A DNA stretch of 64,000 bases from Bacteroidota bacterium (GTDB lineage Bacteria > Bacteroidota > Bacteroidia > Chitinophagales > Chitinophagaceae), in the NCBI GenBank assembly GCA_023417815.1, contig JAEZEI010000110.1, forward strand, positions 131,541 through 195,540, given 5' to 3'. A program made the translations under genes and the position numbers. Under the pieces are notes generated by a model. That model had not been told where the DNA came from. It made no database searches and saw only the letters and a program-made list of their open reading frames with translations. Shown here one piece after another: positions 48,401-54,867 of this stretch (positions are counted from its first letter, which is position 1; the number at the start of each line of letters is the position of its first letter).

Positions 48401-48743
48401 CATTCTTCATTACCCAAACATTATCGCCGCCACCGGCATCGGAGGTAAAGAGAATGTGCTTTCCATCCGGACTGAACCTGGGCTGCACTTCCATAGGCAT
48501 GCCTGTGCGCAGTGGTTTTGCAGTGCCTCCGGAAACAGGGATGGTGTAAATATCACCCAGCAGGTCGAACACGATCGTTTTTCCGTCGGGGGAAACATCA
48601 AGGTTCATCCATGTGCCTTCACTAACGGTGAAGGATACTGTTTTTCCGGGTGCATCGGGAGTGTTGATGTCCCATGTCTTTTTATCCTGGGCTGCAACTG
48701 TTATGGAAAAAGCCAGGCTTGCAAATAGGAAGTATCTTTTCAT
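45495..48743 (-). CDS. Secreted TolB-like propeller-amidohydrolase fusion
   Basis: 1,082 residues, signal peptide MKRYFLFASLAFSITVAAQ. Residues about 40-650 hold many PD40/TolB-like propeller blades (DVSPDGKTIVFD, PRFSPDGKHILFTSD, PSFSPDGKQVAFVTW, FTVSPDGNWVAF). Residues about 680-1060 are an amidohydrolase: GMIDAHAHGSHF supplies the HxH metal pair, FSIKSY a possible bridging Lys, TIEHNM and MGAHGELQGLGAHWE further His, and LADLLVLGSNPLEDI the usual C-terminal composite strand. The tail is His/Cys rich (ESEGHGCSDH). It would hydrolyse a C-N bond in the periplasm, probably in a peptide or cyclic amide; substrate unknown. It lies 17 bp after the cupin gene and is probably co-transcribed with it. 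Confidence 0.87.
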   Translation of the reverse strand: MKRYFLFASLAFSITVAAQDKKTWDINTPDAPGKTVSFTVSEGTWMNLDVSPDGKTIVFDLLGDIYTIPVSGGTAKPLRTGMPMEVQPRFSPDGKHILFTSDAGGGDNVWVMKNDGTGARQVTKETFRLLNNGVWSPDGQYIIARKHFTSTRSLGAGEIWIYHISGGDGMQLVPKRNEQQDINEPSASADGYIYYSEDMYPGGGFEYNKDPNKQIFAIKRFNREKGEIENVTGGPGGAVRPQVSPDGTMLAFVRRVRNMSVLFIRNIKTGEEWPVYEKLSKDQQEAWTIFGSYTNFAWLPGNKEIIIWAHGRINRVHIEKPNEATTIPFTVNATHRITDAARFEQNIDQDEFDVKVIRHASTSPDGKSLLFSALGAIYIKSLPDGKPRRLTTENEAFEFEPSFSPDGKQVAFVTWNDSLAGGLYIMDASGKGQPKKLNTAKGMFREPSFSPDGKTIVYRRESGNGLTGAGFTTKPGTYIIPSAGGEETFVINKGARPAFSASGERIYYQSGGYVANQQNKSFGSVKLDGTDDRQIFKSAYGGQFTVSPDGNWVAFTDLHEVYIAAFPGVGKVVEVGSGMKSFPIKRVSKNAGVNLHWSGDSKKLHYTLGDQYYTILLEDRFEFIANKPDSLFKYPEKGVAVGLKAKTDKPSGRIAFTNARIITMEGNEVIEGGTVLVNGNRIEAVGKNIEVPRGAKVIDATGKTIMPGMIDAHAHGSHFYTGLTPQSFWPYHVNLAFGVTTMHDPSANTETVFGQSELVKTGKLTGPRVFSTGTIIYGADGDFKTVVNNLDDARSAVRRAKAWGAFSIKSYNQPRREQRQMLIKAAKEEGIEVVPEGGSFFFHNLSMILDGHTTIEHNMPIHVLYKDVIELWKNSGTAYTPTLIVSYGSMSGQQYFWQNYDVWKDYRLMSFTPRSVIDPQARHRTKIPEEEYLNGHILTSASAKWLSDAGVKVNMGAHGELQGLGAHWETWMLAQGGMTPHEALRAATLNPAQSLGLSNSIGSIKAGMLADLLVLGSNPLEDIHNTRTIQYTMVNGRLYNAETMNEEGNHPRPRGKFYWELGRYADHFDWHMESEGHGCSDH

Positions 48744-48760
48744 TTTTGGATTTTATTCTG

Positions 48761-49270
48761 TTACCTGCAGAAGTCATCCTGCACCCGCACAATATCATCT
48801 TCGTTGCTGGGATTTGAGGGGTCGGTGTGTCGCCAGATCTCCGCGACTATCCCCCACTCCTGCAGTCCTACGAGGCGATGGCGCTCTCCTACTTTTATCT
48901 CGATCTGTTCACCGGTTTGCAGCACTTCGTTATCGCATTCATCATCATCGTTGCTTCGCACCACTCCAACCACGCCACCGATTGTCTTCCAGATCTCCGC
49001 GCGACGGTGATGGTACTGCCAGCTCAGGCGCTTTCCGGGGGCCACAAGAAGCACTTTTGGACTAATTTTTTGATTATCAATAAGTTGTTTGTCTATTTCC
49101 GGGAAGAAAGAATATAAGAACACCGGGAGGTCGTCATCATTGATCACCATAAATCCACCCCAGGGGCGAGAAGAATCAATATGACTTATGCGCATGGTGC
49201 GCGAAATATATTCAGATACGGCATTAAAAACTTCCAGCGGAGCTGTAGAAGCAGGAAAGTTCAGGTCCAT
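48761..49270 (-). CDS. Cupin protein, mannose-6-phosphate isomerase type II-like
   Basis: 169 residues from the ATG at 49270; the upstream frame (to 49345) encodes only an Ser/Phe-rich low-complexity stretch from purine-rich DNA and is unlikely to be translated. The cupin core is SPKVLLVAPGKRLSWQYHHR, AEIWKTIGGVVGVV, GEQIEIKVGERHRLVGLQ and WGIVAEIWRHTDPSNPSNED, with metal-binding candidates His, His and Glu of YHHRRAE and a later His. This matches the C-terminal cupin half of bacterial mannose-6-phosphate isomerases / mannose-1-phosphate guanylyltransferases, but without a nucleotidyltransferase domain. Sugar-phosphate isomerase activity is plausible, not shown. Confidence 0.72.
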   Translation of the reverse strand: MDLNFPASTAPLEVFNAVSEYISRTMRISHIDSSRPWGGFMVINDDDLPVFLYSFFPEIDKQLIDNQKISPKVLLVAPGKRLSWQYHHRRAEIWKTIGGVVGVVRSNDDDECDNEVLQTGEQIEIKVGERHRLVGLQEWGIVAEIWRHTDPSNPSNEDDIVRVQDDFCR

Positions 49271-49445
49271 GCTGTAAAATACTGAGAAAGAGAAAGAGAA
49301 GGAATGAAGGTGAGAAAAAAATTTAAAAACAAAGTTCTCTCTCAAATATAAAAAATTTCAAAAAAACCAATTTGTTAAAGGATTTAAAATATATTGATGT
49401 GAAAGAAATATTGCGGTTCTCATTCAAATATAAATCCATTGGGTT

Positions 49446-50732
49446 ATGACTGCTGTTATAGGTATTATTAACAAGGCGGCGGCAGCGATTGCTACAGATA
49501 GTGCTGTTACTGTTACAGGGCCAACTGGTCCTAAAATCTTCAATCGTGCAAATAAAATTTTTCGCCTTTCAAAAAATCACCCAGTTGGATTAATGCTCTA
49601 TAATCAGGGTGAGTTTATGGGAACTCCCTGGGAAATAATCATTAAGCAATATCGTAAAGAACTTAATGATAAATCATTTGATACTTTAGATGAATATAAA
49701 GAGGATTTTATAAAATATCTCCATAACAAATCTTTTTATTGTGATTTACAGCAGCAGAAAACAATGCTGTTTTGGTTAATAATAGACTTCCTAACAATTT
49801 TGGCTAAAGAAGTAATGAATGAGCAGCAGGGATTAATTCTAGCCCACCCTCCAGACATCGGAGTTAGGATTGCTCAAGCTGTTGACTTAAAAATAAAAAA
49901 AGCGGTAAAAGACTTTGAAGGATTGAAAGACTATTCACCTGAAATGATTGACTTTACGGAAAAGGAATTTGAAGAATTTGGGTTTACAGGATTGCCACAA
50001 GCTGTATCGCAAGTTTTTAACCAATCAGGAATCCCTATCAATTTTACGGCAGTTCAATCAGACTTAAAAAGACTTACGTATCTAGTTCTTAAATCTAAAA
50101 AATATTTCTCTTTTTATTCTGGACTAGTCTTTTCCGGATTTGGCGAGAATGAAATATTTCCTAGATTAATTTCATTGAATATATCCATCGCAATTAATAA
50201 TCGATTACGCTTTTATCATGACGAAAAAAAGAGTGCCGTATTGACCCATCAAATTCCTAGTGCTATTAGGCCCTACGCCCAGACGGATGTTATTGACACC
50301 GTTTTGTCTGGAATAGATCCAGGCTTAGGAAAATTATTTTTTGAGCAATTTGATAGTTTTATAAAAAAAAATAATGAGGCAATAGCTCAGTCTGTTGGAT
50401 TATCTGATCCAAAAATTGCAGAAATAATACGATCTATTGATACATCAAAAGTTACAGCAGGACTTCAAAAGTATATTACGCAAGAAAGAAACAAACATTA
50501 CATTCAGCCTTTAATGAATGCTGTTAGCACTTTATCAAAGGAAGATCTTGCTGAAATGGCAGAGAGTTTGATCTACCTAACTTACCTGAAAAGGCGATTT
50601 ACTTTTGCAGAAGAAAGTGTTGGCGGCCCTGTTGATGTGGCCATAATTACAAAAGGGGATGGATTTATTTGGATAAAACGTAAACACTATTTTACCAAGG
50701 ATTTAAATTTACATTTTTTTAAAAACTATTAA
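49446..50732 (+). CDS. Proteasome/HslV-like Ntn-hydrolase homologue with large insertion
   Basis: 428 residues, no signal. After removal of Met the protein begins TAVIGIINKAAAAIATDSAV: Thr1 as nucleophile and Asp17 at exactly the place of proteasome/HslV Asp17; Lys36 (NKIFRLSKN) aligns with Lys33 after a 3-residue insertion. The C-terminal strand SVGGPVDVAIITKGDGFIWI resembles the end of 20S beta subunits (GDGIDVAVITKDGY). Between them are about 300 mostly helical residues with no family I recognise; HslV and Anbu are much shorter (about 180-250). Base composition and codon use are AT-rich compared with flanking genes, suggesting transfer. A small gene follows after 9 bp. Thr-protease activity is inference; it could instead be a capped amidase or a self-processing protein. 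Confidence 0.6.
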   Translation: MTAVIGIINKAAAAIATDSAVTVTGPTGPKIFNRANKIFRLSKNHPVGLMLYNQGEFMGTPWEIIIKQYRKELNDKSFDTLDEYKEDFIKYLHNKSFYCDLQQQKTMLFWLIIDFLTILAKEVMNEQQGLILAHPPDIGVRIAQAVDLKIKKAVKDFEGLKDYSPEMIDFTEKEFEEFGFTGLPQAVSQVFNQSGIPINFTAVQSDLKRLTYLVLKSKKYFSFYSGLVFSGFGENEIFPRLISLNISIAINNRLRFYHDEKKSAVLTHQIPSAIRPYAQTDVIDTVLSGIDPGLGKLFFEQFDSFIKKNNEAIAQSVGLSDPKIAEIIRSIDTSKVTAGLQKYITQERNKHYIQPLMNAVSTLSKEDLAEMAESLIYLTYLKRRFTFAEESVGGPVDVAIITKGDGFIWIKRKHYFTKDLNLHFFKNY

Positions 50733-50737
50733 TTTTG
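50730..50737 (+). promoter_or_regulatory. -7 element before the 76-residue gene
   Basis: TAATTTTG (TAnnTTTG) ends 4 nt before the ATG at 50742, within the last codons of the upstream gene; suggests an extra, near-leaderless transcript of the small gene. Confidence 0.4.
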
Positions 50738-50741
50738 CATT

Positions 50742-50972
50742 ATGCTTAATCCCTTTGTAGCTATTTCATATTTTCCAAAAAAGCATGAGTTGTTTGAACA
50801 AGAGACAGAGAAAATTGAATTACATCTGGACGAATGGAATATAAATACACCTTTCGATGAGGCACACAAACCTGGTTTCACAGCAAGTGAAATAAGGTTA
50901 CTTGCTGATAAAATTTCAGATAAACTCATAAAAATTGTAGAGCAACAACTGACAACTTCCCCCAAACCCTAA
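50742..50972 (+). CDS. Small hypothetical protein partnered with the Ntn-hydrolase-like gene
   Basis: 76 residues, acidic to neutral, no signal or membrane segment. It reads as two predicted helices around a turn (HELFEQETEKIELHLDEW; TASEIRLLADKISDKLIKIV). It starts 9 bp after the stop of the Ntn-hydrolase-like gene, has the same AT-rich composition, and so probably belongs with it, for example as a regulator, adaptor or immunity-type partner; none of these is shown. I recognise no family. Confidence 0.6.
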   Translation: MLNPFVAISYFPKKHELFEQETEKIELHLDEWNINTPFDEAHKPGFTASEIRLLADKISDKLIKIVEQQLTTSPKP

Positions 50973-51028
50973 AATTCCCTGAAAGTTAGAAAAGATATTT
51001 AATCAGTTACTCTGCATTTTCCCCATTA

Positions 51029-52897
51029 TTACCGCCCCATAAATACCATGAGTATTTGCACATCGCTTGGGTTCACTCCCGATATACGGCTTGCCTGGCC
51101 GAGAGTGCGCGGCTGTATCTTCATGAACTTCTGGCGGGCTTCATTACTCAGGGAAACCAGCTTGTCGTAGTTGAAGTTTTCCGGTATGGGCAGTTCCTCG
51201 AGCTGGCTCATCCGGGCCACGAGGTCCTTTTCTTTATTTATATATGTATCGTATTTCAACTGGATCTCTGCCTGCTCCACCGAGGTTTTTTCATACGGGG
51301 AAAGGGCTGATTCCAGGCGTGTCACATTTTGACACATATCATCCAGGTTTAAATTAGGCCTGAGGATGAGTTGCGATACCTTTTGTTTCAGGTTCAATTT
51401 TGCAGAATTCCTTTCTTCCAGGAATGGATTTACCTCTTCCGGCTGAAGCTGGATCTCATCAAGGATCTGCTTGATCTCGTTTACCTCGAACTCCTTTCTC
51501 TCCAGCTTTTCCATTCTTTCCTTTGATGCGAGTCCCATTTCGAAGCTCCTGCGGGTAAGCCGGAGGTCGGCATTATCCTGCCTTAGCAGGGTTCGGAATT
51601 CAGCGCGGCTCGTGAACATACGGTAAGGTTCATCGGTACCTTTATTAATTAGATCGTCCACCAGCACCCCGATATAAGCTTCGCTGCGCTTTAATATAAA
51701 CGGTTCTTTACCAGATATTTTCAGGTTCGCATTGATCCCGGCCACCAGTCCCTGGCATGCTGCCTCTTCATAGCCCGTCGTTCCATTTATTTGCCCGGCG
51801 AAGAAAAGATTCTCTAACCCTTTGGTTTCCAGGGTGAATTTCAATTGGGTAGGCGGGAAGTAATCATATTCTATCGCATAGCCGGGCCTGAACATGCGGC
51901 AATTCTCAAATCCCGGTACCATCCGAAGCGCCTTGAGCTGTACCTCTTCGGGCAGGCTGGTGCTGAACCCGTTCACGTAGATCTCCACTGTATTCCATCC
52001 TTCCGGTTCAACAAATAGCTGGTGGCGGTCGCGTTCCGCGAATCGGTTGATCTTGTCTTCGATGCTGGGACAATACCTGGGACCTGTCCCCTGTATCCTG
52101 CCCTGGTACATGGGGCTGAGGTCGAAACCCGTTTTCAGCACTTCATGTACATCAGTATTGGTATAGGTAATGAAGCAGCTTCTCTGTTTTGAAGGTTCGA
52201 GGGATGGTTTCTCCAGGTAGCTGAAGCCTACGATCTCTTCATCGCCCTTTTGTTCTTCCATTTTTGAATAGTCGAGGCTGCGCCCGTCGATCCGTGGAGG
52301 AGTGCCGGTTTTGAGCCTGTCGCTTTCAAATCCCAGGGAAATAAGCTGTTCGGTGATCCCTGTCGCGGCCTTTTCTGCCACCCTTCCTCCACCAAACTGT
52401 TTTTCACCGATGTGGATCACCCCGTTAAGGAAGGTGCCGTTTGTCAGCACTACCGCCTTGCTGCGGATCCGGTGTCCAAGCCCTGTTACCACCCCGGCAG
52501 CACGCCCCTCTTCCACTATGATCTCTTTCACCATGTCCTGGTAGAAATCGATATTGGGTGTTTGTTCCAGCATTTCACGCCAGGTTGCAGCAAACAGCAT
52601 CCTGTCGTTTTGCGCCCTTGGGCTCCACATGGCAGGACCTTTCGACCTGTTCAGCATGCGGAACTGTATCATGCTGCGGTCGGTGACTATCCCGCTGTAC
52701 CCTCCAAGGGCATCGATTTCCTTCACGATTTGCCCCTTGGCAATTCCGCCCATAGCCGGGTTGCAGCTCATTTGCGCTATGGTCTGCATGTTCATGGTCA
52801 CCAGCAGCACCTTACTCCCCATATTGGCAGCCGCAGCAGCGGCCTCGCAACCAGCATGACCAGCACCAACTACTATAATATCGTATTGAGGAAACAT
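51029..52897 (-). CDS. mnmG: tRNA uridine 5-carboxymethylaminomethyl modification enzyme MnmG
   Basis: 622 residues, the normal length. With MnmE it installs the cmnm5/nm5 group on wobble U34 of tRNAs. Visible: FAD-binding IIVVGAGHAGCEAA near residue 8, CNPAMGGIAKG, GTFLNGVIHIG, KTGTPPRIDGRSLD, FAGQINGTTGYEEAACQG, and the C-terminal MnmE-interaction domain ending NPSDVQILMVFMG. The frame is open to 52963, but I choose the ATG at 52897 because it begins the FAD fold directly and a -7 element TATTTTTG ends 6 nt upstream; the longer frame would translate a parS-like palindrome. mnmG is a classical neighbour of replication origins. Confidence 0.97.
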   Translation of the reverse strand: MFPQYDIIVVGAGHAGCEAAAAAANMGSKVLLVTMNMQTIAQMSCNPAMGGIAKGQIVKEIDALGGYSGIVTDRSMIQFRMLNRSKGPAMWSPRAQNDRMLFAATWREMLEQTPNIDFYQDMVKEIIVEEGRAAGVVTGLGHRIRSKAVVLTNGTFLNGVIHIGEKQFGGGRVAEKAATGITEQLISLGFESDRLKTGTPPRIDGRSLDYSKMEEQKGDEEIVGFSYLEKPSLEPSKQRSCFITYTNTDVHEVLKTGFDLSPMYQGRIQGTGPRYCPSIEDKINRFAERDRHQLFVEPEGWNTVEIYVNGFSTSLPEEVQLKALRMVPGFENCRMFRPGYAIEYDYFPPTQLKFTLETKGLENLFFAGQINGTTGYEEAACQGLVAGINANLKISGKEPFILKRSEAYIGVLVDDLINKGTDEPYRMFTSRAEFRTLLRQDNADLRLTRRSFEMGLASKERMEKLERKEFEVNEIKQILDEIQLQPEEVNPFLEERNSAKLNLKQKVSQLILRPNLNLDDMCQNVTRLESALSPYEKTSVEQAEIQLKYDTYINKEKDLVARMSQLEELPIPENFNYDKLVSLSNEARQKFMKIQPRTLGQASRISGVNPSDVQILMVFMGR

Positions 52898-52903
52898 GGG
52901 GCG

Positions 52904-52911
52904 CAAAAATA
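52904..52911 (-). promoter_or_regulatory. -7 element of mnmG
   Basis: Minus-strand TATTTTTG, 6 nt before the ATG at 52897, implying a leaderless or nearly leaderless message. Same sequence and spacing as before the ATP-grasp operon. Confidence 0.55.
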
Positions 52912-52943
52912 TAACAGTTTGAGGTTTGAAGGCACTTTCCCAT

Positions 52944-52959
52944 TGTTCCACGTGGAACA
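52944..52959. promoter_or_regulatory. Candidate parS site (ParB/Spo0J binding)
   Basis: TGTTCCACGTGGAACA, a perfect 16-bp palindrome. It differs from the Bacillus parS consensus (TGTTTCACGTGAAACA) at one symmetric pair and, from memory, matches parS variants of proteobacteria. Position next to mnmG fits an origin-proximal centromere. Confidence 0.75.
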
Positions 52960-52998
52960 ACAAACCTCAAACCTCCAACTTCCAACCTCCAACCCTCT

Positions 52999-53014
52999 TG
53001 TTCCACGTGGAACT
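52999..53014. promoter_or_regulatory. Second candidate parS site
   Basis: TGTTCCACGTGGAACT, 15 of 16 positions identical to the first site, 55 bp away. Confidence 0.7.
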
Positions 53015-53028
53015 TCCAATCTCAAACC

Positions 53029-53451
53029 TCAAACCTCCAACTTCCAATTACGTAAGTACTTATCCTCCAACCCCCTCATTACCAGGACATCTTGTTGCTT
53101 CTTGTCCTTATAGCCGCATAAATGAAGGATGCCATGAATGATAACTCTATGTAATTCATCGAGATATGGCACATCCATGTTGATGGCATTGTCTTTTACC
53201 CGGTCGATGGAGATATAAAGCTCGCCTTCTATTGCGGAGCCGTTGCCCAGGTCGAATGTGATGATGTCGGTGTAGTAATCGTGGTGGAGATACAGGCGGT
53301 TCATTTCCAAAAGGTATTCGTCGGAGCAGAAAACGATGCTGATATCCCCCGGCAACTTTCCTTCTGCTATTATCATTTGCTGAAGGAATTGTTTTAACCT
53401 CCTTCTTTCCGGAAGCCTGGTGCGGGATTGAAAACTGAAGGAAATGGCCAT
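53029..53451 (-). CDS. ybeY: Endoribonuclease YbeY (rRNA maturation factor)
   Basis: 140 residues, normal length. Single-strand endoribonuclease in 16S rRNA 3' maturation and ribosome quality control. The motif HRVIIHGILHLCGYKDKKQQ carries two zinc-binding His; the third position, His in most phyla (GYDH), is Lys-Asp-Lys, as I recall for other Bacteroidota. The central strands (DISIVFCSDEYLLEMN, TDIITFDLG, EGELYISIDRV) fit the family. The C-terminus runs into the heptad repeat array. A -7-like TAATTTTA ends 4 nt before the ATG. Confidence 0.95.
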   Translation of the reverse strand: MAISFSFQSRTRLPERRRLKQFLQQMIIAEGKLPGDISIVFCSDEYLLEMNRLYLHHDYYTDIITFDLGNGSAIEGELYISIDRVKDNAINMDVPYLDELHRVIIHGILHLCGYKDKKQQDVLVMRGLEDKYLRNWKLEV

Positions 53452-53455
53452 GGGG

Positions 53456-53463
53456 TAAAATTA
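53456..53463 (-). promoter_or_regulatory. -7-like element of ybeY
   Basis: Minus-strand TAATTTTA, 4 nt before the start codon; A replaces the final G of the consensus. Confidence 0.35.
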
Positions 53464-53503
53464 CATACTCCTTTTCAAGGGGTTCCTGAAATTACATCCT
53501 CTA

Positions 53504-53560
53504 CAAGGGTTCCCGCAGACGCTCGCGGATCTTTTCGCAGATTATCGAAATTCGGACTTT
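53504..53560. repeat. Degenerate CGCAGAT-type intergenic repeat
   Basis: CCCGCAGACGCTCGCGGATC followed by TTCGCAGATTATCGAAATTC, related in wording to the inverted repeat at 54648-54770. Part of the 370-bp gene-free stretch 53452-53822. Confidence 0.5.
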
Positions 53561-53601
53561 ATCGAAAGTTGTAACCATTCTGAAAATAAAAATCGCAAGT
53601 G

Positions 53602-53701
53602 GTGACACTAGTGTTACAGTTGTAAAATAAAAAAACACGATCGGTCACACTGGTGTGACGCTTTTGAAATTTAAAACCGGAAACGGTAACACTAGTGTGA
53701 C
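53602..53701. repeat. Three 16-bp palindromes at exact 42-bp spacing
   Basis: GTGACACTAGTGTTAC (53602-53617), GTCACACTGGTGTGAC (53644-53659) and GTAACACTAGTGTGAC (53686-53701). Starts are exactly 42 bp apart (four helical turns, also 14 codons), and the spacers are weakly similar, so this is a decayed 42-bp tandem repeat. The minus-strand frame reads a 14-residue repeat (RHTSVT core) with mostly synonymous differences. It lies between ybeY and feoA. Confidence 0.8.
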
Positions 53702-53822
53702 GTTTCCAAAATTTCTGAATTGAAAATGTTACAAGCCTGTCAGGAACCGGTCCTTCAACTTTTAACGCATCCCGCAAATCGTCAACCCCCTGTTATTCCT
53801 ACCTTTACCGAAAGGAAGCCCC

Positions 53823-54050
53823 ATGCAGAAAAGATTATCGGAAGTAAAAGTCGGAAATACGGTGGTGATCAAATCATTTGAAAATGATGAGATCTTCCTT
53901 AAGCTCATGGAAATGGGCTGCCTGCCCGGAGAACAGATCACGGTTGACCAGGTGGCTCCCTTCAAAGATCCGATCTCTATAATTGTATCGGGTTACCGGT
54001 TAAGCCTGCGGCTGAATGAAGCCGATCATGTTTTTGTAGAAGATATCTGA
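53823..54050 (+). CDS. FeoA-domain protein
   Basis: 75 residues forming one FeoA/SH3-like domain (KRLSEVKVGNTVVIKSF, LKLMEMGCLPGEQITVDQV, SIIVSGYRLSLRLNEADHVFV). In iron transport FeoA supports the GTPase-transporter FeoB, but no feoB is present here; the next gene is nadD, whose ATG overlaps this stop codon by one base (TGATG). AAAGGA about 8 nt upstream is a reasonable ribosome site, and TACCTTTA lies before it as a possible -7 element. A stand-alone FeoA; function uncertain. Confidence 0.85.
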   Translation: MQKRLSEVKVGNTVVIKSFENDEIFLKLMEMGCLPGEQITVDQVAPFKDPISIIVSGYRLSLRLNEADHVFVEDI

Positions 54051-54619
54051 TGAACATAGGTCTTTATTTCGGTTCTTTTAATCCTGTTCATACAGGACAC
54101 TTAATCATCGCCAGCCATATCGTAAACAACTATCCCCTTAACGAGGTATGGTTCGTGATCTCTCCCCACAACCCTTTTAAGAAGGAATATAGTCTCCTGA
54201 ATGAACATCACCGGCTTTACCTTGTTCAACAGGCCATAGAGGGCGAGACAAAACTTCGCGCCAGCAGTGTTGAATTCAACCTGCCTAAACCAAGTTATAC
54301 CATCAATACCCTCGCCTATCTTAAGGAGAAATATCCTTCCTATACTTTCAGTATCATCATGGGCAGCGACAGCTTTTCCAACCTTGAACGCTGGAAGAAC
54401 GGGGATATCATCGCACGCGATCATCCCATTATAATTTATAAACGACCGGGATTCGAAATAAATAATCCGCTCAATGCAACGATCACCATTGCTGATGCTC
54501 CCCTGCTCGATATATCGTCTACTCATATACGTAAGTCAGTTAAAGAAGGAAGGTCCATACGCTACCTGGTGCCCGATGCAGTGAAGGAGGAGATTGAACG
54601 GAATGGATATTATCGCTGA
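54050..54619 (+). CDS. nadD: Nicotinate-nucleotide adenylyltransferase
   Basis: 189 residues, normal length. Transfers AMP from ATP to nicotinate mononucleotide, giving deamido-NAD in the cytoplasm. Nucleotidyltransferase motifs are clear: IGLYFGSFNPVHTGHL at the N-terminus (GxFxPxHxGH), SIIMGSDSFSNLERWKNGD in the middle, and LLDISSTHIRKSVKEG (ISSTxIR) near the C-terminus. It is coupled to the feoA-like gene. nadA, an earlier step of the same pathway, lies 2.5 kb to the right on the other strand. Confidence 0.95.
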   Translation: MNIGLYFGSFNPVHTGHLIIASHIVNNYPLNEVWFVISPHNPFKKEYSLLNEHHRLYLVQQAIEGETKLRASSVEFNLPKPSYTINTLAYLKEKYPSYTFSIIMGSDSFSNLERWKNGDIIARDHPIIIYKRPGFEINNPLNATITIADAPLLDISSTHIRKSVKEGRSIRYLVPDAVKEEIERNGYYR

Positions 54620-54647
54620 GTGTTAACGGGCATTTCATTTCATAATT

Positions 54648-54770
54648 GTTCCCGCAGATCTAACGCTGATGCACCGCTGATTCACGCAGATTTTACCTGC
54701 ATTTTATCAAAGATGATTATTAATTCTTCTGAGCCAATCAGCGAAAAGATCTCCGATAATCTGCGGAAAC
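54648..54770. repeat. Inverted repeat element (CGCAGAT ... ATCTGCG)
   Basis: Begins TTCCCGCAGATC and ends GATAATCTGCGGAAAC, with internal GCTGAT/ATCAGC words that pair in the same sense, so the 120-bp unit could fold into a long imperfect hairpin. It lies between nadD and chrA (convergent). No gene in this 248-bp spacer. Confidence 0.6.
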
Positions 54771-54867
54771 CATTTTACTAATTCCTTTAATTAGGCTTCT
54801 GGAAAACAAAATACATTTACAGGAAGGTTTCTCTCAGATTTAGCTCTGAAGATATTTGCAGAACTGT

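Larger units (their letters stand above)
52916..53046 (-). repeat. Heptad repeat array between ybeY and mnmG, interrupted by parS-like sites
   Basis: Reverse-complement copies of the 7-bp family (TCAAACC, TCCAACT, TCCAACC) on the plus strand, so G-rich on the minus strand, the sense strand of ybeY. The last codons and the stop of ybeY (53029) lie inside the array. The two palindromes at 52944 and 52999 break it into three blocks. Confidence 0.85.

Noticed and set aside
49271..49345. N-terminal extension of the cupin protein
   Set aside because: The extra 25 residues are Ser/Phe low complexity from a purine-rich tract; the ATG at 49270 starts the conserved part.
53559..53777. 72-codon minus-strand open frame across the 42-bp repeats as a real gene
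   Set aside because: Needs a TTG start, has no ribosome site or known family. Kept only as a hypothesis within the repeat finding because of the synonymous-looking changes.
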